NCBI GenBank assembly: GCA_964019135.1
Contig: OZ025264.1
Location: forward strand, 2,294,001-2,358,000
DNA length: 64,000 bases
Source: Arenicola marina
Lineage: Eukaryota > Annelida > Polychaeta > Arenicolidae
Direction of reading: 5' to 3'
The notes beneath the pieces are model-generated. The model saw only the letters and a program-made list of their open reading frames with translations. It was not told the origin of the DNA and did no database searches. Numbering within the stretch: the stretch's first letter is position 1; the number at the start of each line of letters is the position of its first letter. This document shows positions 54,932 to 64,000 of the stretch, piece by piece. Made by a program: the position numbers and the translations under genes.

Positions 54932-57900
54932 TCTTGCACAACCGAATGCGGCACTTTTTAAGGTGTGTCAATATCCCGTGTAGGACCCGGCGGGGTCGTA
55001 AGACTTACCACGTGTGATGCCCATTCACCAAGCTAAGTGGCCTGCTGGCAACTCGGCCATCGCGGGCGACAGTTTGTTTCCACAAGCCCCGATGAGCCAG
55101 ACAGGAACAGATGTTAGCGTGTGTGTAGGTGTGCGGGGGTTGTGGGTAATGGGTTGGGGTAAGTGGGGGTGGGAGGTTGGCTGTTAGGGGTTAGGGGGTT
55201 GTTGATGGGGGGGGGGGGGTCGAAGATTGGTTGTAGGGGTTGAGGGGTTGGGGTTGGGGGTTGGGGGTTGAGGCGGAATGTTGGCTGTTAGGGGTTGTGT
55301 GCGTTGGGAGGGGGGGGGAGGGTGATTCGTGGGGTGGGTCTGGGTGTCGTGTCTTCTTAGCTTCATTAGATCTCCGCCACAAGATTCCGGACATTCCGAC
55401 ATGGTCACGTGGCCACATGTTTCCAAGCACCCGGAACCGGATACTAGAATTACATTTGTAAAGGCTCCTGCAGGGTTTGTGTGTCGCCCGGGAATAGAGG
55501 GTGGGGGGGGGGAGGGCGGACGGCGGCCGGCGGCCGGGAGAGGGGGGGGGGGGGGCGGGGGGGGGGAGACGTTTTTTTTACGTTGGGGTAGCGGGGTAGC
55601 AGGGGTTAGTGGGGCAGTGATGGCCATGGTGTCGATGGTCGAAGTAGAATTCCATTAATATGGGGCTCGTGCCGCATGGAGGGAGGACGAGGGTGGTGCT
55701 TGCGTTTAAAGGCGCGAGGGAGTATGGCACGGCCGCTGGGAGTTGGAACAGGGTCCTTAAACCAACATTGATCCTTCCACACCCAGAGGGGGAATGAAAT
55801 TTCACCGGCCCCATGGGAAGGGCCCAAAGTACACATACATATCGGTGGGCACGTCAAGCTGGCTAACGGGATTAAGGCGCCATCTCCCGTAGAAGATGGC
55901 CGCTATACAGCACGGAGGCCGCACCCCTTGACGCAGGTGGGAGAGGAGAACGACTGGCATGAAGTGGCACAATGAGTACGCTCAGCGAACATGAGCAGCC
56001 TCCAGCAGACAATTACTGGTGTACACCTTTCCAGATGGGTCCCCATACAAGTGTAGTGAAATTCCTGGGGAGATGGAGGTCTTCACAATCCTATATGCAG
56101 CCTACGTGAACCCAGGTTAACCAGAAGAGCTGTTAATGCCAGTCCCCGCCCACGACAAAACACGCTCTTCGCTCAAAGTGTCAGTTGGGCCATCAGCCTT
56201 GATTTCCCAGAATGCCTCACTAATATCACGCTCGCCTCTCTCCTTGGTCCTCGATCGATCCTTGGACTACATCCGGACCTGCGGCCCTCAGCCGTCCAAA
56301 ATGGCGGCGGCGCCACGAATGGCTGCAAACAGGAAGTGACGGAGCGGCACGGGATGGCAGGGTCATTAGGCGGCCGGGGGAGGGGTGGAGGGCTGGGGGG
56401 GAGGAGCGGAGGGGGGGGAGGAGTGGAGGGGGGGGGAGGAAACTGTGTGGCGGTCGGCGGCAGGGGAAGGGGAGGAAATAGGGGGGGGGAGTAAGGAGGA
56501 GATGTGGGTGGTGGTGGGCGCGGGGGGGAGGGGGTGGGATCGAGGTTGTGAGAGGGTAGGGACGCATTGGCGGCAGGAGAAAAACTAAATCTATTTTTGT
56601 TGAGGAAAGCGGCGCTGACACTACATGCTGGAGCGCGACTCCATGCTCAGAGGTCACGGGCATGACATTGAGGGTGGTAACCCTAAGGGTAATGGTCAAG
56701 ACATGGATGGTAACCCAAGGGCCACCATTAAGCAGGTTATGCCAATCGAGGGTAACTGAAATAGCGGTGTTGACGGCGGCTTTTAATAAACCTTCATTGA
56801 GTGGGAAATAAGCGTCGTCGGTTGTCCTGGTTCACGCAGGGATGAGTAGAGAACAACCCACATGACGGCCCCGAACTATGGCAGTTAACATGGCTGCTAT
56901 ATATGCCATTCTATATATGCCATTCTATATATGCCATTCTATATATTTTTTATTTTTTTGCCATTCTATATATTCTATATATATAACATATTTTATTTTG
57001 CAATTAGGAAACAGGCAATGCTTATACAAATCCCTCTTGCTTACATGTGATGCACAAGCAATAAGCAGAACATTAGTTAATCTTAAACACTTCTTTGATT
57101 ACGCACAGCAGTGCTGCCCCCTCGTGTCAAAGCTGTGAGGCACTGTGAAGGAGCTCGTTCCTCACATCACATCTGCCCTTTGACCTCGAACTCGAAAATA
57201 TATTCGAAATTAAGACAAACTCGAAGGAATTGGCCTTGTGCGGTACCAGTAATGCTAAACAGTGGTGTATTTGATGCGAAACTGCGAATTTATCTTCGGT
57301 TAGATTCATTTCAATGTTTGCGTATGAATGATAATTCTGATGGTTAAATTGAATGTGGGACAGAGGGTCTATGGCTTGAGCGTAACGCCTCTACCGGGAG
57401 ATCGGCTGTGAGGCTTAATCCTGCTGGACGAAGTGAGACAGCACCGTAGCGAGGCATTCCCAGCCTGGAGTTGGGGTTGAACCAAACCACACAGAGCAGT
57501 GCTTCCCGCTGTGTTAGGGGCATCCTGGGCCATCAGAGACGGGCACTTCTCCACCTCCCGTGGCACATGTTCCGCGCACCACGAGGCAGAGACCAGCCGC
57601 CCTCCAACATTATCCCCATAGAGGGCGTTGCAGTCACACTCCAGGGTGGGCAGGGCGGCGCCTGTGTAAGAGGTTTAACGCCTTATACTTTGAGAGTTTT
57701 CGGCATTTAGCAAAAGGAGCTCCCGATCCACCTTTTTCTGCGCATGCTGTCGGCTCTTGCAATGTGATGGCGAGATGCGAAAATAGCCATTTGTTATTCA
57801 CTTGTTTCTGATATAAACGTGGTGGATGGGATGGCCGGAAGACTGGAGACCTGGGACACAAAAGTTTGCTAATCCCTGGCCTCCCACAGGACGCTAATCA

Positions 57901-58095
57901 TATCCTGGGGGCTTTATCCTCCTTCATCGTTCCTAATTATCGCCCATACGGTGTGGACGCAAACGCCTGGCGGCAAGGCGCACAGTAACGGTGGCACGCA
58001 GAACCCCCTGCCTTATTATTGGACAGAATCACGTCTTTGCTGGCGGATCGAATATCCTTCTTACTATTGAACAGAATTTCGGGCTTACCATTGGA
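54932..58095. other. Unassigned sequence, no gene seen
   Basis: Contains G-rich low-complexity DNA (55130-55330, 55500-55570, 56370-56560), AT-rich repeats ATATATGCCATTCT at 56898-56990, and unique DNA. Several 60-150-codon frames cross G- or C-runs. None shows a known domain. Confidence 0.45.
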
Positions 58096-58402
58096 TAGAA
58101 CGCCGGCCCATACCATTGGACTGAAAGAACCCCGGCCTTACTATAGAACAGAATCCCGGCCTTACTATAGAACAGAATCCCGGCCTTACTATAGAACAGA
58201 ATCCCGGCCTTACTATAGAACAGAATCCCGGCCTTACGATGGAACACAATCCCGGCCTTACTATGGAACAGAATCCCGGCCTTACTATGGAACAGAATCC
58301 CGGCTTTACTATGGAACAGAATTCCGGCCTTACTATGGAACAGAATCCCGGCCTTACTATGGAACAGAATCCCGGCCTTACTATGGAACAGAATCCCTGG
58401 AT
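58096..58402 (+). repeat. 24-bp minisatellite
   Basis: About 11 copies of CCCGGCCTTACTATGGAACA plus GAAT. Left units have CTATAGAACA and right units CTATGGAACA. The unit is a multiple of 3, which keeps frames open. Confidence 0.94.
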
Positions 58403-59759
58403 TAAAGCAGCCTACTTACATGCGCCATCGTAGATGTTTTACATTTTAGAATAAACACTAAAAGTATCTCAAAACTATGATGCATAGGTTTCATATCTCT
58501 TTGAGTCTGTAAAACAACAATTTCAACATAAAACTATGCGGTTTATTTATATCGCGCGCGGACTGGCTGGAAAGATCTATGAATAACTTTAAGTCCATCA
58601 ATACATGAAAGATGGTTGCCGGTCACGCCATTTAGGTCCCGCCCCCACCACTTACAGGATTTACTTTTGCCCAGCGCTGTAGACTATATCGGTGACGTCA
58701 CTAAGCCACAGAAAGGCGGGAAATTGGGGCTCCCAGAGATTGGGTTTGACGTCTTTTATGGGGACACTTAGGGCAAGTCCTAGGTGATTACGCGTCCGGG
58801 ACCAGCGAACGATGAAGTGGCGATCTCGGCCAGTATTCCGCTAATAATTTGTCTGGGTTTGTAAGGCATTGGCCGGCCACTCTCCTGTGATTCAGTTTGT
58901 CGCGGAGGTCAGCCAAGTGAGCTAATCGAATTCCCTTCTCCCCCATGTCTATAACACGCACCACGAAGCTTCTACCTTCGGCCCCATAAGGACGCAATAA
59001 AGAGACAAAGCCTAGGTCAGCTCTGGAGTTGGATGGGGAGGGGAGGAGGGGGGGGGTGCTGTGATGTGTATGTTTTGGGGGTGGAGTTGTGGTCAGAGAT
59101 AGAAAGAGAAAGGAACAGAGAAGGGATAAAGAGATAGAAGGGTTATAAAAGGAAGGGGAGGGGGAAATACTGGGGCGCTTGTTTGTGTGGCCTGCGCATG
59201 TCGGTCGAAGCTTCTTTGACGAAGCAGATCAAAGATCCAAATGATCACCTGGTTTTTACGTAGCGGGGGGGCGGTCCAAGTCGATATTTACACCGCATAC
59301 AATTGTTACAAAGGCAAGGTCGGCGGCCGGGAACAGCCTGTAGCTAGCTGTCGCTCCAGGTATCCCGTCAAGGTCGTCAAGGAATTCTATGCCCAGAGGC
59401 TGTGACGGATCCCTCCGACTAACCCCGCGCCAAGGGGCGTCATTATAAAGCGGCTTTCTTTCTTGGAAGCCCGCTTACTCCATTGGGAGGTGCACCAATT
59501 AATGTCCTTCGTCGATCGCTCGGAGTTGAATCACTTTGTGCCGCGCTTGCGTTGGGTGGATAGGCTCCGTCGGGGCAGGTACCGCCAGGGACTAATTTAA
59601 AGACAACCGGGTCATCGTAGAGGTCTTACAGTCCAATGTCACATGACTCTTTTGGGATCTATTGTGGATTGGCATCCTTGAGTTTAGATGTTGGCGACAA
59701 GTGATAATGGTTACATTGTCACGATATCTCAAGCCATATCTTCTGGCAATGAGGTGACT
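58403..59759. other. Unassigned sequence, no gene supported
   Basis: Unique DNA. A minus frame at 58788-58997 (containing GAEGRSFVVRVIDMGEKGIR) is compositionally protein-like but I cannot assign it to a family. Confidence 0.4.
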
Positions 59760-60060
59760 AAGACCATGGACACCCCGTATGGGGTGTGGTCTCCATGGAC
59801 ACTCCGTATGGGGTGTGGTCTCCATGGACACTCCGTATGGGGTGTGGTCTCCATGGACACTCCGTATGGGATGTGGTCTCCATGGACACTCCGTATGGGG
59901 TGTGTTCTCCATGGACACTCCGTATGGGGTGTGGTCTCCATGGACACTCCGTATGGGATGTGGTCTCCATGGACACTCCGTATGGGATGTGGTCTCCATG
60001 GACACTCCGTATGGGGTGTGGTCTCCATGGACACTCCGTATGGGGTGTGGTCTCCATGGT
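59760..60060 (+). repeat. 29-bp minisatellite
   Basis: About 10 copies of a 29-bp unit, GGACACTCCGTATGGGGTGT plus GGTCTCCAT, with GGGATGT variants. Confidence 0.95.
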
Positions 60061-60669
60061 GTTGTGTGAGGGGCTCACATTGTACTTTACTTTCCTGATT
60101 GACTATGGCCGACAGCAGCAGCGCAGGTATTATGTCCAGTAATATAACATTCGTTTAGGCCTATTGTCGTTATAATTGAATTTGGCACAGAAGAAAGTTC
60201 CATCAAAAAGAGGAAGAAGGTGGCAGAAGGCCATTCAAGCTTCCTTTTATTCGTGGTAATCGCGTAAATAGTTCACCAAGTAGGCGTCCTTCTCATTGAC
60301 AAGAATTAATTTCTTGGAGTTTATGGAGGGGGGGTGGGGGGGGGGGAAGGTGACGATATTGTTTGCACTTATTCGGTGCCGCACCGCGGATAGGTATACA
60401 ACACACGGCATATGGTGCAGTGGTAAGACCACACAATATCAGTCAGATTCCGCAAGATAGTGTAGCAGCCAACAAATTTCGTCAATAATAATGGCGATGG
60501 ATTTGATGTAAATCGTATGCGTACATTGCGGTATACTATTGATTGAGAATACATTTAGAGACCATCCCTCCGTGGGAAGGCAGTCAAGCCGTGACAAGGC
60601 ATAAAGTGCCCGAGGCTTCACCCGTTATGGACCTTGGTGACAGTGTACGCATAGAGCGCAGTGAACGGT
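60061..60669. other. Unassigned sequence, nothing seen
   Basis: Unique DNA with a G-run at 60328-60346. Confidence 0.4.
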
Positions 60670-61478
60670 AGGGTTACCCTCAGTACCCCTGTTGGGGTAC
60701 CATCAGTACCCCTATTGGAGTACCATCAGTACTCCTGTTGGGGTACCTTCAGTACTCTTGTTGGGGTACCATCAGTACTCCTGTTGGGGTACCTTCAGTA
60801 CCCCTGTTGGGGTACCATCAGTACCCCTATTGGAGTACCATCAGTACTCCTGTTGGGGTACCTTCAGTACCCCTATTGGGGTACCATCAGTACTCCTGTT
60901 GGGGTACCTTCAGTACTCTTGTTGGGGTACCATCAGTACTCCTGTTGGGGTACCTTCAGTACCCCTATTGGAGTACCATCAGTACTCCTGTTGGGGTACC
61001 TTCAGTACTCTTGTTGGGGTACCATCAGTACTGGTGTTGGGGTACCATCAGTACTCCTTTTGGGGTACCATCAGTACCCCTATTGGAGTACCATCAGTAC
61101 TCCTGTTGGGGTACCATCAGTACTGGTGTTGGGGTACCATCAGTACTCCTGTTGGAGTACCATCAGTACTCCTGTTAGGGTACCATCAGTACTCCTGTTG
61201 GAGTACCATCAGTACTCCTGTTGGGGTACCTTCAGTACTCTTGTTGGGGTACCATCAGTACTCCTGTTGGGGTACCATCAGTACTCCTTTTGGGGTACCA
61301 TCAGTACCCCTATTGGAGTACCATCAGTACTCCTGTTGGAATACCATCAGTACACCTGTTGGTGTACCATCAGTACTCCTGTTGGGGTACCATCAGTACT
61401 CCTGTTGGGGTACCATCAGTACTCCTGTTGGGGTACCATCAGTACTCCTGTTGGGGTACCATCCGTACTCCTGTTATC
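60670..61478 (+). repeat. 24-bp minisatellite
   Basis: About 34 copies of GGGGTACCATCAGTACTCCT plus GTTG. Variants (ACCCCTATTGGAG, CTTCAGTACTCTTG) occur in repeated order, suggesting block duplications. The three plus frames of 146-304 codons are artefacts. Confidence 0.96.
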
Positions 61479-62249
61479 TTAAAGCTGCACTAGGCGCAGG
61501 ATGTCTTATGCTTATCGCTCTCCTCATTCACATAACCACCATCAGTTCTTCCCATCAAACCTCATCAACTTGTAACGTTGGTTCCGAGCACAAGACAATA
61601 TCTTAGAGTTAGCCCAGAACAAGGACAAGTCTCAAGGTCACCGCCGCAAGTCACGGTGGCCACAAGACTGACGCAAAGAAACGCGCGAAAACCATCGATC
61701 CACCAACAATGTGGCTGAAAGAAGAAATAGTGAGAACCAAGATATAAAAGACAAAGAAAGGGAAATAACACGCCTGAAAGAAGGAGGCGAAGGGAGGCCG
61801 AGGAACGAGGAAATGAGGGTCACCTTGCGAACAAGGACGCTGACACACAGGTCAAGGTCAGAAGGGTTTGGATTGTTCACAGCGCCTGCAGCGCGGTGTC
61901 CAACTGTTCATTTCGATCTGCCCCAGGTGTTGGGAGAGAGCTGTGTACATACGGGGGTCACCTTTCCCTTCACAACTTGAAAGCCGGTCAACACGACAGT
62001 GTGCTTGTGACGAGGACAGGAGCTAATGTTACGTTACGGTACAACAACTCGATACTCTCTTGCCATGGAACAGGTTTATGGCGAACATTCTAATTCCGCT
62101 TCCACTTCTTGTCATCGTTGCCGACTTCCGGATACCGTATGGCACAGGAGTGGTCGAGCCAGTCAAAAACATTCATTAATCGAAGGAAGAAGTTGGCACT
62201 TGTTGAGCATCGGTGATTCGTTCACCAGACGGCACCACTGCAGTCATTT

Positions 62250-62345
62250 AAGTTATATACATTCAATTCAATTCAATACCATTTATTTGAGCAAGATCGA
62301 ATGCATACAAACGTAAAATACAAAACATTAAGAATGAATAATATG
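62250..62345 (-). mobile_element. Possible LINE 3' end
   Basis: On the minus strand the segment reads CAAATAAATGGTATTGAATT with a short (TTGAA)n tail, the form seen at the 3' ends of several non-LTR families. No coding part or duplication is visible. Confidence 0.3.
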
Positions 62346-63189
62346 ATTTTGGGAACGTTGAACTATTCACACATACGAAGGCGACTAGATCCAAGACGGA
62401 AAAACAGTTTATAAATATAAGCTACTTATGGCCAAAATATTTTGGCGGGATGACATATATATCATAGAGTGCACAACCTGTTTTATGGCGGAATACACAG
62501 GCAGCGTAGTAACTACCAGCTTAGGGAACAATAACTGTACGCTGCAATATCATTCGTGACAGTTCAGATAACTCTGGCTATTGGGCGAAATCATCGCATT
62601 TCAAGTTCAAGCATATCAAAAAAAGGCTTATGTATGTTTTAACTTATATTTATGACACTATAGAAATACGTTAAGTAAACTCCTATTATTTATTTGTCAT
62701 GCTGACCCGCAACATTGTCTGGCGAGATCTAAAAACGCGACTAATGCACTTAGATGTAGAGACCGTTACGCCCCCCCCCCCTTTTCCTTCTCGTCCTTAC
62801 CGTCTTTGCCACCCATAACACCATGGCACAGGGGACTGGCGGCTCAGACAGCACTTCCGCTGATAAAGCCGCCCGGAAGTGGACGCCCTGAGATGTAGCA
62901 TAGATCCATCAAAGTCAAGTACTGTGGTAAGTAACAGAGGCCGGATTATATAGCCCATCACAGAGGTGTCACCCAGCAGGATAAAGACCCGTATGAGGAC
63001 ATGGTAAGGACATCCCCCAGGGCTCTGTGGAGTGCACCGGGACCCCCCCCCCCTCCTCCCTCTCTTCATCAGTGGTAAGGTGTCTCTGCTCGACCGTGTC
63101 AGTCAGTGGCAGACCATGTGAGGGATATGGTTGTCAGCGAGTTCAAGTCACCATGACAACGCCATTGTCTTTGTCATGGCAGCAGCAGC

Positions 63190-63425
63190 CCAAACAATAA
63201 ACTAATGATTACGATTAATGATAATGATTATTAAAATGATAATAATAAAGATTATTATATTGATAATAATAAAGATTATTATAACGATAATAATAAAGAT
63301 TATTATAATGATCATAATAAAGATTGTTATAATGATAATGAGAAAGATAATAATGATTGTGAGTGTTATAATGATTAATGACGTTGATATATTATGATGA
63401 GTAATAGTTAAAATTATTACAATGA
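63190..63425 (+). repeat. AT-rich microsatellite-like sequence
   Basis: Repeated AATAATAAAGATTATTATAA units with near-palindromic character. Confidence 0.85.
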
Positions 63426-64000
63426 TGAAAGCACCGGGAGGGAATTTTCGCCCAGGGATTGGCTTTGGTCGAGCCGTCTCATCTCCATCGCCATCGGCAC
63501 CCTCACCGTCACTACTACATCACCACTAGCCCCTCCCCCCACCTCCCCCCCCCCAACTCTACCCCTACCCGTCGACGCCCCCCCCCCCCACACCGCTCAC
63601 GTGCCAGAATCCTTCAAGTCGACATCTCTATCTGAGTCGTGACAACCCATGAATGTAACTGGTTGCCACCCTGACAAGGAATTGGTTTTATGCCTGAAGG
63701 AACTTTCATTGGCGCTTCGGGCTTCGATCTGTCCAGGTTATCCTGCCTCCGTCCATCCACCCCCCCCCCACCCCGCTCCTCGCCTGTCTCTGTCGCCCCC
63801 ACCCCTCCTCCCCCACCGCTGTTTTCGTCCTTCTATTGACACACTGAAGCTCGCCGCAACTTCTACAGATGTTGAGGAAAACATGTTTTCGTAGCTGAGG
63901 GTAGAACTGCTGTGTTGATATTGCTCGAAAACGATTTCTCCACAAGAGTTTTCACTGGGAAATTTATGGAAAACAATCCAGCCTTTTGCCGACAGGAAAA

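Larger units (their letters stand above)
61479..64000. other. Unassigned sequence, no gene supported
   Basis: Mostly unique DNA with C-runs at 62769, 63045, 63530-63590 and 63760. The minus frame at 62797-63069 has no domain I recognise. Confidence 0.4.

Noticed and set aside
62797-63069. 90-codon minus frame
   Set aside because: It crosses a C-run and has no similarity I recognise.

Overview
The window is eukaryotic genomic DNA, almost certainly from an invertebrate animal. The signs are a multi-exon gene with GT-AG introns, a tRNA-derived SINE family with target-site duplications, truncated non-LTR retrotransposons, and an exceptional load of minisatellite arrays. Phylum cannot be fixed from sequence alone; a marine invertebrate such as a mollusc or lancelet is my guess.

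The only gene I can model with confidence lies on the minus strand between about 30.6 kb and 1.07 kb. Ten exons (30482-30611, 26291-26368, 16653-16828, 16166-16258, 14896-15139, 10286-10480, 9212-9336, 8433-8710, 6453-6624, 1071-1245) join without a phase conflict into 555 codons of a CLC-family chloride transporter, nearest in pattern to the ClC-6/ClC-7/plant CLC-d branch. It keeps GSGIP, the gating-glutamate motif (as GPEGP) and the EE pair containing the proton glutamate, so it should be a 2Cl-/H+ exchanger of endosomes or lysosomes. The N-terminal exon(s) were not found, and the last helices and CBS domains lie beyond position 1.

The introns consist largely of tandem arrays: 1-1109 (52 bp), 1239-1619 (26-28 bp), 3685-5045 (24/15 bp), 5490-6470 (44 bp), 6664-7460 (15 bp), 9700-10200 (20 bp), 10202-10313 (28 bp), 10441-10860 (60 bp), 11870-13520 (58 bp), 13820-14745 (about 19 bp), 17530-17965 (44 bp), 21085-24060 (16-18 bp), 25800-26245 (36 bp) and 27670-28580 (31 bp). 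The most striking feature is that at least five, possibly six, exon-intron junctions of this gene lie inside an array whose unit carries that junction's own splice site. The exons at 1071-1245 and 10286-10480 have this on both sides.

From 31 to 64 kb there is no supportable gene. It holds a 6.3-kb satellite of 62-bp units ending in a 200-N assembly gap (38294-38493), a 4.2-kb array of 27-bp units (43.1-47.3 kb), smaller arrays, three SINE copies in the window (28.7, 51.6 and 54.4 kb), a LINE 3' end nested in one SINE, and unannotated intergenic or 5'-intron sequence. Over the whole window, a 5'-truncated LINE with a 13-bp target-site duplication (18.9-20.0 kb), a LINE remnant (26.8-27.2 kb) and a possible MITE (18.0-18.8 kb) complete the mobile-element content.
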